This document shows, one piece after another, positions 27,709 to 35,512 of a DNA stretch of 64,000 nt. The translations under genes and the position numbers were made by a program. This DNA comes from Bacteroidota bacterium (lineage in GTDB: Bacteria > Bacteroidota > Bacteroidia > NS11-12g > UBA9320). A model generated the notes under the pieces. The model had not been told where the DNA came from. It did no database searches and worked only from the letters and a program-made list of their open reading frames with translations. The stretch lies in contig JAIBDD010000005.1 of NCBI GenBank assembly GCA_024679565.1, positions 1 to 64,000 on the forward strand. The letters are read 5' to 3'. Positions within the stretch are counted from its first letter, which is position 1. The number at the start of each line of letters is the position of its first letter.

Positions 27709-28149
27709 ATGACACTTACAAAATTCAAACCTCGAACTTCTTTATTTAGCAACAATTTTTATCCATCAGCATTTGATAACATATTTTCAGATTTAATGCG
27801 CGACACCAATCGACCGTTGGAAGGATTTGTTACCCCTAGTGCTGAGGTAATAGAAAGCGACAAAGACTTTAAAATAAATTTGATGTTCGCTGGATTTGAC
27901 AAGAAAGACATAAAGATTGATATGCAGGAGAACGAATTAACCGTGACTGCTGAAAAAGTTGAAAAGAACACAGAAGAAAACGAAAAGTACCACCTAAGTG
28001 AGTTTAGAAGTGGTAAGTACAAAAGAAGTTTTCACCTTCCTGAAAACGTTAGTGCAGATAAAATTGAAGCTGAGCTGAAAAACGGAATATTGGGGTTGGT
28101 GATACCTAAAAAAGCAAAAGCCAAATTAAAAGCGATTTCCATAAAGTAA
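27709..28149 (+). CDS. hsp20: Hsp20/alpha-crystallin small heat-shock protein
   Basis: A 146-residue ATP-independent holdase that binds unfolding proteins in the cytosol. The alpha-crystallin domain spans about 40-140: PSAEVIESDKDFKINLMFAG, ITVTAEK-type strand (ENELTVTAEKVE), FRSGKYKRSFHLPENVSADKIEAEL and the signature ELKNGILGLVIPK. The C-terminal tail carries KAKAKLKAISIK, matching the usual I/V-x-I/V tail (ISI). It has a dedicated promoter region with direct repeats and its own terminator, so it is monocistronic. Confidence 0.96.
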   Translation: MTLTKFKPRTSLFSNNFYPSAFDNIFSDLMRDTNRPLEGFVTPSAEVIESDKDFKINLMFAGFDKKDIKIDMQENELTVTAEKVEKNTEENEKYHLSEFRSGKYKRSFHLPENVSADKIEAELKNGILGLVIPKKAKAKLKAISIK

Positions 28150-28167
28150 ATTGAGTGTATTTCATTT

Positions 28168-28197
28168 AAAACCCAGTTGAACAGCCTGGGTTTTTTT
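28168..28197 (+). terminator. Intrinsic terminator after hsp20
   Basis: A nine-base-pair stem AAAACCCAG/CTGGGTTTT, nine-base loop, followed by T residues to 28197. Confidence 0.88.
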
Positions 28198-28219
28198 ATG
28201 TTTTCTTTACCTTCGGAAA

Positions 28220-28846
28220 GTGAAAAAGCGAATTTACGAGTTGTTGAATAGGGGCGAAGATGATACGCTAGATTACAAACAAAGTATTACGAGTGCAGCA
28301 AAAATTGCTAAAACGATGGCTGCATTTGCTAATCACAAAGGAGGAGTATTACTTGTTGGGGTGAAAGACAACCGAAAGGTGTCTGGAGTAAAAAGTGACG
28401 AAGAGTATTATATGCTTGATTTGGCGGCCCGGTTTTACTGTAAACCAGAGGTTACTCTAGATATCAAACAACACACTATAGAGGGGAAGGAAATTCTTGA
28501 ATGCATTGTTTTGCCTGGCGCCGAAAAACCTTATTACGCTAAGGATGAAAATGGGAAGTGGTGGGCATATGTTCGAGTAAAGGATAATACACTTCTAGCG
28601 AGCAAAATTGTATTGGATGTGTTGAAAAGAAATGCATCAAGTCAAGGAACACTAATCAACTACTCTAGTAAAGAAAAAGCGTTGTTGGAATATTTGTCTG
28701 AAAATGATCGAATAACCCTAAAAGAGTACAAACACATGATCAACATCAGCACGCGAAGAGCCACAAAAATTATCGTAAATATGATTAGCGCAGGCCTAGT
28801 GAGGTCACACACAACAGAAAAAACCGAATATTATACACTTGTGTAG
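28220..28846 (+). CDS. AlbA_2 (Schlafen-type) domain protein with C-terminal winged helix
   Basis: A 208-residue protein. Residues about 5-125 form the AlbA_2 putative nucleic-acid/ATP-binding domain: EDDTLDYKQSITSAAKIAKTMAAFANHKGGVLLVGVKDNRKVSGV is its hallmark region, and KPYYAKDENGKWWAYVRVKDNTLLAS its end. Residues about 150-205 look like a winged helix (KALLEYLSENDRITLKEYKHMI, STRRATKIIVNMISAGLV). Likely a DNA-binding regulator, although no target is known. Start is GTG at 28220 after the hsp20 terminator. Confidence 0.85.
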   Translation: MKKRIYELLNRGEDDTLDYKQSITSAAKIAKTMAAFANHKGGVLLVGVKDNRKVSGVKSDEEYYMLDLAARFYCKPEVTLDIKQHTIEGKEILECIVLPGAEKPYYAKDENGKWWAYVRVKDNTLLASKIVLDVLKRNASSQGTLINYSSKEKALLEYLSENDRITLKEYKHMINISTRRATKIIVNMISAGLVRSHTTEKTEYYTLV

Positions 28847-28866
28847 GTTCGGTATTGGTTGAATTG

Positions 28867-28874
28867 TAATTTTG
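28867..28874 (+). promoter_or_regulatory. -7 box directly before purQ (leaderless type)
   Basis: TAATTTTG then CCCT then ATG at 28879. The twelve bases before the ATG include the same TAATTTTGCCCT found at purL. Confidence 0.6.
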
Positions 28875-28878
28875 CCCT

Positions 28879-29565
28879 ATGAAATTTGGAGTTGTAGTAT
28901 TTCCTGGATCAAATTGCGATCATGACCTCATTCACGTTTTAGAAGAAATTAGTGGTCAGCCTGTAGAGCAATTGTGGCATAAAAACACCGACCTAAAGGG
29001 ATGTGAGTTTATTTTCATTCCGGGTGGATTTTCGTTTGGAGATTATTTACGAAGTGGAGCAATAGCAAAATTAAGCCCTATTATGGCTGCTGTTGTGGCG
29101 CATGCGAACAAAGGAGGATATGTAATGGGAATCTGCAATGGATTTCAAATTTTATGTGAGTCGGGCTTGTTAGAAGGGGCCTTGTTGAGAAATGAAAATC
29201 AACTATTTGTTTGCGAGAATGTGCACCTAAAGACGGCTACGTCCAACAGCTTAATTACCTCAAGTTTGTCGAAAGATAGTGTTGTGAAAATACCTATCGC
29301 GCACGCTGAAGGTAGGTACTATACGGATGACGAAACAGTTGGTCAATTAATTGAGAATGATCAAATACTGTTTTATTATAGCGACGAAAATGGAACAGTA
29401 GATAAGTCTACAAATCCGAATGGTTCTGTTCATAATATTGCTGGAATAACAAATAGTACCAGAAATGTTTTCGGTATGATGCCTCATCCAGAAAGAGCGG
29501 CAAGCGAAAAGTTATTCAATACGCACGGGCGAGCAATGTTTGAAAGCATTCTGGCCACAGTCTAG
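28879..29565 (+). CDS. purQ: Phosphoribosylformylglycinamidine synthase subunit PurQ
   Basis: A 228-residue class I glutamine amidotransferase that supplies ammonia to PurL. The nucleophile Cys is in YVMGICNGFQILCESG (near residue 86), the N-terminal FGVVVFPGSNCDHD and FIPGGFSFGDYLRSGAIA are PurQ-specific, and the catalytic His/Glu lie in GMMPHPERAA. Length is that of a stand-alone PurQ. It is unlinked to purL (16 kb) but has a matching promoter core. PurS is not seen. Confidence 0.97.
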   Translation: MKFGVVVFPGSNCDHDLIHVLEEISGQPVEQLWHKNTDLKGCEFIFIPGGFSFGDYLRSGAIAKLSPIMAAVVAHANKGGYVMGICNGFQILCESGLLEGALLRNENQLFVCENVHLKTATSNSLITSSLSKDSVVKIPIAHAEGRYYTDDETVGQLIENDQILFYYSDENGTVDKSTNPNGSVHNIAGITNSTRNVFGMMPHPERAASEKLFNTHGRAMFESILATV

Positions 29566-29680
29566 TTAATATTTTCTTTATCAAGTAGTTGCTGTGTCTG
29601 TATTAGTGTACAGTGTGGGAAGGTAAACCTGCTTTTTCGGCCTTTATTCCCCAAATTTGTTGCATCAAATAAACGTTAAG

Positions 29681-30187
29681 ATGCAGCTAGAGTTAGGAAT
29701 GTTTCGGACAACAAAAGGGTTTCGTACCAATCATAAGTCCACAGAATTGGTATGTGAAAATTGTAATGCAGCTTTCTTAGCGAATCGGAAAAATGCCCGT
29801 TTTTGCAGTTCTAGTTGTCGATCTCAATTTTGGTTAAACAAGAATGAGAAGAAAGTGATTACGTTGGCTGTTCCTGCCGATATAGATGACGATTACTTAG
29901 AAGAGGTGAAGGCTATGTTGCTTAACTATAAGAAGGGAGATACCCTTCAAACCATTGGCCGTCCTTCTGCAAAAACGGAACCCGTACAAAAAGAGGTTGT
30001 TTCGCTAATGCGAAAAGAAACCATGGTTTTCGACCAAATTGGTGAGTTACGCACTTATTTACGTGAGCAAGGTTTTGAAGACTATAAAGTGCCTAAAATT
30101 GATAACGGCATCTATTATGATGAAGGTCTATCTATCAAAAAAGTAGAAGAAGGTTGGGAGACCTTAATCTCCAAACGAGTAAGTTAA
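29681..30187 (+). CDS. Small zinc-ribbon protein, unknown function
   Basis: About 168 residues. Residues about 22-46 carry CENCNAAF-(12)-CSSSCRSQFW, a four-cysteine FCS/MYM-like treble-clef zinc site often found in recombination-associated or DNA-binding proteins. The rest is charged and predicted helical (DDDYLEEVKAMLLNYKKG, QIGELRTYLREQGFEDYK). An ATG at 29681 is preferred to a TTG at 29657 because no other evidence supports the longer form. It overlaps none but its stop abuts the PaaE-like gene stop. Confidence 0.6.
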   Translation: MQLELGMFRTTKGFRTNHKSTELVCENCNAAFLANRKNARFCSSSCRSQFWLNKNEKKVITLAVPADIDDDYLEEVKAMLLNYKKGDTLQTIGRPSAKTEPVQKEVVSLMRKETMVFDQIGELRTYLREQGFEDYKVPKIDNGIYYDEGLSIKKVEEGWETLISKRVS

Positions 30188-31267
30188 TTATTCGTAAGTT
30201 AACTCAACATTGTTGCTAGTCGGGTGGGCTTGACAAGTCAAAACAAAACCATCTTCGATTTCGGCATCACTTAATCCCTCTCGTTCATCCATACGAACTT
30301 TCCCACTTAATACTTTTGCTCTGCAAGTAGTGCAAACGCCAACGGTACATGAGTATGGTGGATCCAAACCAGCATCCTGAGCGGCTTCTAATATTGTTTT
30401 GTCAGGTGAAACGGTGATGGTTTGTTCGTCGCCATACACATCGATTTTTACCTGCTTGTCGCCTCCTTCGTCAACAACATCTACATCTTCTCCAGCATCA
30501 GACTTGTCGTCTTTTGTAACAGCTGTAAAGTATTCTAAATGTATATGATTGGGTGCTACATGAATGTTGTCTAGTGTTGATTCGACCAATTGCATCAAGC
30601 CGGTTGGGCCACAAATAAAGTAGTCTGCCTTCCCCGGGGTATTGTCGGTCAGTTTGTTAACCAACTGAGTAACTTTCATACTATTTAACATGCCAGACAG
30701 CCCGTTCCATTCGGTTCCAGGGTTGTCTAATATATGAACGACATTAAATCGATCAGAGTGCGTCTGTGTTAGTTGGTTAATGGCATCCTTAAATATGATA
30801 CTGTTTTCATCTCTGTTGGCATATACCAATGACACACGGCTATTAGGTTCTTGACCCAATACAGTTTTAGCAATAGAAATTAAAGGGGTTATACCACTTC
30901 CACCTCCAAATAATACATAATGATTCGCTCTTGAAGCATCAGGAACAACCATGAAATTTCCCATAGGAGGCATAGCCTCTATGAGTTGACCTTCTTGCAA
31001 TTCGGAGTTCAGAAATGTACTCATTCTACCTTCTTCAACTTGCTTAACCGCAACGGTAGGCATTTCGTCCTCATACGGACTGCTGCAAACAGAATAAGAA
31101 CGTCTTACGTCTTCTCCATTTATCATTGAGTGCAAGGTAAGATATTGACCAGCTTTGTAACCGAACATCCCCTTAAGTGGTGGAGGAACTAGTAAACGTA
31201 TGCTTACCGCGTCGGGAGTTTCTCTGGTAATTTTGTCGACTTTGAGCTTGTAAAATCCGTTAGGCAT
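30188..31267 (-). CDS. Ferredoxin-NADP reductase/ferredoxin fusion (PaaE-like)
   Basis: A 359-residue oxidoreductase. FAD domain at about 1-105 with RRSYSVCSSPYEDE (RxYS motif), NAD(P) domain at about 110-240 (GGGSGITPLISIAKTVL, YFICGPTGLM), and a C-terminal plant-type [2Fe-2S] domain from about 270 with the four cysteines in CTVGVCTTCRAKV and LTCQAHPTS. The order matches PaaE of the phenylacetyl-CoA epoxidase and related electron donors. No paaABCD genes are nearby, so it probably feeds another oxygenase. Cytosolic. Confidence 0.9.
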   Translation of the reverse strand: MPNGFYKLKVDKITRETPDAVSIRLLVPPPLKGMFGYKAGQYLTLHSMINGEDVRRSYSVCSSPYEDEMPTVAVKQVEEGRMSTFLNSELQEGQLIEAMPPMGNFMVVPDASRANHYVLFGGGSGITPLISIAKTVLGQEPNSRVSLVYANRDENSIIFKDAINQLTQTHSDRFNVVHILDNPGTEWNGLSGMLNSMKVTQLVNKLTDNTPGKADYFICGPTGLMQLVESTLDNIHVAPNHIHLEYFTAVTKDDKSDAGEDVDVVDEGGDKQVKIDVYGDEQTITVSPDKTILEAAQDAGLDPPYSCTVGVCTTCRAKVLSGKVRMDEREGLSDAEIEDGFVLTCQAHPTSNNVELTYE

Positions 31268-31276
31268 AATGAGCTA

Positions 31277-32284
31277 TTAAACAGTTGTTTCTTTTTGAAT
31301 TAGATTGTTTGCAGTAATGTATTCTGCAATTTGTACAGCATTTGTTGCAGCACCTTTACGCAAATTGTCAGCTACAATCCACAGGTTAACGGTGTTTTCG
31401 GCACTATCATCTTTGCGAATTCGGCCAACAAATACATCATTTTTACCTTTAGCCATTAGGGGCATAGGGTACTGGTTATTTTTAACGTCATTTTGAATGA
31501 CAACACCGTCCATTTCAGAAATGGTTTGGATTAATTCATCTAAAACAAACGGCTTCTTTAATTGAGCGTTTACCGATTCTGAATGTCCACCATCAACAGG
31601 AACACGAACAGCAGTGGCTGTTATGCGTAAGCTTTGGTCACCAAGTATTTTTTTGGTTTCATTCACCATTTTCATCTCCTCTTTGGTGTATCCACTCTCA
31701 AGGAAATCGTCGCAATGCGGGATGCAGTTTTTGTCAATGGGATGTGGGTATGCCTTGTCATCAACGTTACCTGTGCGTTCTCCGTTTAATTGGTTAACCG
31801 CTTTATATCCAGTGCCAGATACAGATTGATACGTGCTTATGATTAATCTATCTATGCCATATTTGTCATGGAGAGGTTTCAAAGCCATTGCAAGCTGTAT
31901 GGTACTGCAATTTGGATTGGCAATAATTCTATCGTTTGGTGTTAAATCTGATGCGTTAATCTCAGGAACAACCAAAGGCGTGTTTTCATCCATCCGCCAA
32001 GCCGATGAATTGTCGATTACATAGGTGCCGTTAGAAGCAAATTTTGGGGCCCATTCTAGTGAAACATGTCCACCTGCAGAAAACAATGCGATGTCTGGTT
32101 TTACCTGTAAGGCATCCGCTAAACCGATACAAGCATAAGATTTGCCTTTAAACTCGACTTGTTTACCTATTGACTTTGCACTCGCTACAGGAACAAAAGA
32201 CGTGATGGGTAATGTACTTTCTTCAAGTACGCGAATCATTTCAGAACCAACCATTCCGGTTGCTCCGACTAAGGCTACTTTCAT
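31277..32284 (-). CDS. asd: Aspartate-semialdehyde dehydrogenase
   Basis: A 335-residue enzyme (EC 1.2.1.11) reducing aspartyl phosphate to the semialdehyde for lysine, methionine, threonine and diaminopimelate. The NADP motif VGATGMVGSEMI is at the N-terminus, the nucleophile Cys in IANPNCSTIQ near residue 127, and the catalytic His in VDGGHSESVNAQ. SGTGYKAVNQL and the C-terminal VDNLRKGAATNAVQIAE are family features. Nine bases after it lies the PaaE-like gene on the same strand. Confidence 0.96.
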   Translation of the reverse strand: MKVALVGATGMVGSEMIRVLEESTLPITSFVPVASAKSIGKQVEFKGKSYACIGLADALQVKPDIALFSAGGHVSLEWAPKFASNGTYVIDNSSAWRMDENTPLVVPEINASDLTPNDRIIANPNCSTIQLAMALKPLHDKYGIDRLIISTYQSVSGTGYKAVNQLNGERTGNVDDKAYPHPIDKNCIPHCDDFLESGYTKEEMKMVNETKKILGDQSLRITATAVRVPVDGGHSESVNAQLKKPFVLDELIQTISEMDGVVIQNDVKNNQYPMPLMAKGKNDVFVGRIRKDDSAENTVNLWIVADNLRKGAATNAVQIAEYITANNLIQKETTV

Positions 32285-32336
32285 GTTTAAAATTTTTGCA
32301 AAGGAAATCGAAAATTTTCTAAAAACGTTAAGTTTC

Positions 32337-33197
32337 CTACACGTTTACGATTTCATGTTTGTGCGACCAAGAGCAAGTCTTTCCAACAGCCTTTGCGACT
32401 TTAGCAAAATCGGGCATCATGTCGCCAAGTTGTTCGAGATAGAGCGATTGTGGGCCATCGGATAATGCCTTTTTAGGGTCGTTATGAACTTCAATCATTA
32501 GGCCATCAGCTCCAGCTGCAATAGATGCTAAACTTGCAGGCTTTATCAAGTCTCTATTGCCTGTCGCCTGACTAGGGTCAGAAATAACAGGTAAGTGAGA
32601 AAGTTGTTTAGCTAAAGCAATCCCTGCAATGTCAAGTGTGTTCCTGTTACTCGTGTCGAAGGTTCTAATCCCGCGTTCACAAAGTATGACGTTCTCGTTT
32701 CCACCTAATAAAATGTACTCTGCAGCCAATAACCATTCCTCCATAGTGGCATCCATGCCACGCTTAAGCATTATGGGTTTGTCTGTTTTACCAATTTCCT
32801 TTAGGAAGTGGTAATTTTTCATATTACGTGATCCGATCTGTATGATATCTGTGTAAGGATACACCGTGTCAAGTAAACTTAGGTCCATTACTTCTGTAAT
32901 AATACCTAAGTCGTATGTGTTAGAAACTTGTTTTAGAAGTGATAAGCCGGTTTCTTTAAGACCTTGAAAACTATAGGGTGAAGTTCGAGGTTTAAACGCG
33001 CCACCTCTGATAAACTTTATGCCAAGTTTACTAGTGTAGGAAGCAATTGTCTCGATTTGCTCTTCTGACTCTACGGCACAAGGGCCGGCAATAAGAAACA
33101 AATCATCACCACCAATTTTACACCCTTTTACATCGATAATGGTTTTTTTATTTTTCCATTGTCGACTTACTAATTTGTATTTAGGTATATCAGTCAA
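32337..33197 (-). CDS. aroF: 3-deoxy-7-phosphoheptulonate (DAHP) synthase, type I beta
   Basis: A 286-residue first enzyme of the shikimate pathway (EC 2.5.1.54), condensing phosphoenolpyruvate with erythrose 4-phosphate. FLIAGPCAVESEEQIETIA, FIRGGAFKPRTSPYSFQG, IQIGSRNMKNYHFLKEIG, PIMLKRGMDATMEEWL and VISDPSQATGNRD are classic for the DAHP/KDO8P synthase fold of the beta subfamily. There is no N-terminal or C-terminal regulatory ACT or chorismate mutase domain, only about 30 extra N-terminal residues, so feedback control must be external or absent. Confidence 0.93.
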   Translation of the reverse strand: MTDIPKYKLVSRQWKNKKTIIDVKGCKIGGDDLFLIAGPCAVESEEQIETIASYTSKLGIKFIRGGAFKPRTSPYSFQGLKETGLSLLKQVSNTYDLGIITEVMDLSLLDTVYPYTDIIQIGSRNMKNYHFLKEIGKTDKPIMLKRGMDATMEEWLLAAEYILLGGNENVILCERGIRTFDTSNRNTLDIAGIALAKQLSHLPVISDPSQATGNRDLIKPASLASIAAGADGLMIEVHNDPKKALSDGPQSLYLEQLGDMMPDFAKVAKAVGKTCSWSHKHEIVNV

Positions 33198-33235
33198 CGC
33201 TCTTTTCTTTGTGCAAATAAAACACCAAGATTTAA

Positions 33236-34618
33236 TTAAAGTTTGGTGTAGGTTACTTTTAACTGGATATTTTTCGTAGAACCGCTATTGTCGGTATCTA
33301 GGATAACTCTACTTGGCGTCATTGGATTATCTGAAGGTATAATCAAATAGAAGCCCCTGTTGTTGTCTTCTCCACTATTTAGGTAGTTGTCTAGCAGTAA
33401 CTGAAGATGACGTGTTACACCGAAACTATAGGTTTCGTCCGTGGCATTATATCCTCCTCCGTAACTTGTAAATCCAACCCAAGATTGTGATCGTGGAAAT
33501 AAAACATCCACTAAGTCTTGGATAAAAGCATTTGACCCATCTTCTTCAGAGGGCTGGAGCAACAACATTCTTGAGGGTGCTGCATATGCATCGGATGCAG
33601 AGTTTGCCTTTACGTTGAAAATCAATTTGGCTTCATTAATTACAATCCCTTCTCCATCATCAACAAGCTTGAGTAAATCTGATATCTCAATACGTGTTTT
33701 ACAACCGGCCATACTCTGTACGTACGTTTCTGTATAGTGCGTTCCAGGGTTGTCGAACTGAGCCGTAATAGAGGCGTTTGGGTTGCTTAAGGTATAGGTT
33801 GAAATGTTTTGAGATTCTGGGTTGATCTCAAACTCTTTTCTTAACCCTCCGTTGTAGTAAAGGATTAGTTTTGATTCGTCTGAATATTTGTCTATTGCAA
33901 TTATTGCACCGTCGTCAGTACCCAAGTTTGCAGGGTTTGGGATAAGGGCAATGCCATTCAGGTAATTAAGAAATACTTCGTTGCTTCCAAACTGTCCGTT
34001 GGTGAAAAAATCTTCTCCAAAGGAATTGTTTAATGGAATTCTTAAGGTGTTGGTTTGGTATTTTAGATTTCCGTCTTCCTCAAACCATGCTGTATCAGTT
34101 GCATTGATTGTACCAGACCAAGATCCAATTTGATTTCCAAGTGCAGGACTGTAATTAGAATAATACTTGTTGTCTTTTTCAATAATCTCGTCCATTCGAT
34201 ATAAGTCAATATCTAATGTGGAGTTGTCGTGACCATAGGATGCAACATTCAAGTCTCGAGCTAACGAAAGCACTACAGAATCTATAGTGGGGTTCGTTCC
34301 AAAATCAACGTTGATTTCGCGAAGTAAAACTTGCGTAAACAAATTGGCGACGCTTGTACCAAAAGCACCGTCGTTTATTCCTCCAAGCAAATTGGACGTT
34401 AAAGAATCAATTTTAAGAGAATCTTCACGAACCGTATATGTCTTTATATCGAAAGAATCGACGACAAGACTTCCATGCTGATTTCCTTTGGGTATAAAGT
34501 CTACCCCGATTTCATCAGTTGCTTTCTTACAGGAGAAAAAGGATACGGAAAGAGTGGTTACTAATAAGGCTGCCCTTTGGACAGCCTTATTGTTAATTTT
34601 GAGACAATATCGTGTCAT
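33236..34618 (-). CDS. DUF4270 lipoprotein
   Basis: A 460-residue protein with a lipoprotein signal ending SVSFFSC (Cys30). The next residues KKATDEIGVDFIPKGNQ and TSNLLGGINDGAFGTSVANLF are the DUF4270 signature; the remaining strands (LRIPLNNSFGEDFF, RIEISDLLKLVDDGEGIVINEAKL, FYLIIPSDNPMTPSRVILD) match the family through to the end. It is expected at the outer membrane; function unknown. It starts 26 bases inside the upstream GT5 gene, so translation is coupled. The GT5-DUF4270 pair next to panC is conserved in Bacteroidota. Confidence 0.92.
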   Translation of the reverse strand: MTRYCLKINNKAVQRAALLVTTLSVSFFSCKKATDEIGVDFIPKGNQHGSLVVDSFDIKTYTVREDSLKIDSLTSNLLGGINDGAFGTSVANLFTQVLLREINVDFGTNPTIDSVVLSLARDLNVASYGHDNSTLDIDLYRMDEIIEKDNKYYSNYSPALGNQIGSWSGTINATDTAWFEEDGNLKYQTNTLRIPLNNSFGEDFFTNGQFGSNEVFLNYLNGIALIPNPANLGTDDGAIIAIDKYSDESKLILYYNGGLRKEFEINPESQNISTYTLSNPNASITAQFDNPGTHYTETYVQSMAGCKTRIEISDLLKLVDDGEGIVINEAKLIFNVKANSASDAYAAPSRMLLLQPSEEDGSNAFIQDLVDVLFPRSQSWVGFTSYGGGYNATDETYSFGVTRHLQLLLDNYLNSGEDNNRGFYLIIPSDNPMTPSRVILDTDNSGSTKNIQLKVTYTKL

Positions 34619-35411
34619 AGAATTCGGTGTACTCTTCAGCGATATTATCGCCTCTGTGTTCTAAAACCGGTTTCGTTTTATCATTTTGTAAGTGATCCAT
34701 TACCTCAGGAGATAATGACTCTTGGCATTTAACAACGGCATCAGCATGCGTAATTGCTCCAATATACATACTGGTACAATCGGCATTGGCAAATGGTTTC
34801 ATTTCGTCATCTTGGATGTGATTTAAACTTGCTTTTCTTGAGAAGTCTTCTCCAAGTGATGCCTGAAATTCGTTGTCGAATACGCTGTAAACTATTTTAG
34901 CATTTTCAAAAACAGGTTCGTCTTTGTAGATTGTTTTTAGGTAAAGTGGAATCAAAGAAGTCATCCAACCGTGGCAATGAATGATGTCTGGGTACCAACC
35001 TAATTTCTTAACAGTCTCTAACGCACCTTTACAGAAGAAAATCGTTCTTTCGTCATTGTCAGCAAAGAATTCATGTTCTTCATCACCATACACGCTCTTG
35101 CGATGGAAGTAGTCTTCGTTGTCTAAAAAGTATACCTGCATCTTTGTGTTAGGTATAGAAGCAACCTTTATAGTAAGTGGGTTGTCGTTATCGTCAATGG
35201 TGATGTTCATTCCAGAAAGACGTACTACCTCATGTAAACGGTTTCTTCTTTCATTAATAACACCAAATCGGGGAACCAGAATTCTTACTTCATTGTCTTG
35301 CTCTTGAACGGCTTGTGGCAACATTCTAGCAATGTCAGACAATGCGTTACTTTCTAAAAAAGGACTCATTTCTGAAGAAATGAATAAAACTTTTTTTCTG
35401 TTGTTTTCCAT
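34593..35411 (-). CDS. GT5 (glycogen synthase) N-terminal-domain protein
   Basis: A 272-residue protein with only the N-terminal Rossmann domain of GT5 glycogen/starch synthases: VLFISSEMSPFLESNALSDI (the KxGGL motif is altered to ESNAL), RFGVINERR, DIIHCHGWMTSLIPLYLK and DAVVKCQESLSPEVM. A full GlgA has about 480 residues and a second domain with the ADP-glucose site, which is absent. It is therefore unlikely to be an independent glycogen synthase and may be regulatory. Such short forms recur in Bacteroidota beside DUF4270. Divergent from panC. Confidence 0.85.
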   Translation of the reverse strand: MENNRKKVLFISSEMSPFLESNALSDIARMLPQAVQEQDNEVRILVPRFGVINERRNRLHEVVRLSGMNITIDDNDNPLTIKVASIPNTKMQVYFLDNEDYFHRKSVYGDEEHEFFADNDERTIFFCKGALETVKKLGWYPDIIHCHGWMTSLIPLYLKTIYKDEPVFENAKIVYSVFDNEFQASLGEDFSRKASLNHIQDDEMKPFANADCTSMYIGAITHADAVVKCQESLSPEVMDHLQNDKTKPVLEHRGDNIAEEYTEFYDTILSQN

Positions 35412-35512
35412 AAATAAACTGTGTTTTTACTATAATGCGAGTGCAAAGATACCCCCTATAATTGGCAAATTTGCGTCTTCTTCTACTTGTATCTTAAGTA
35501 TTTTTTTAGTAT

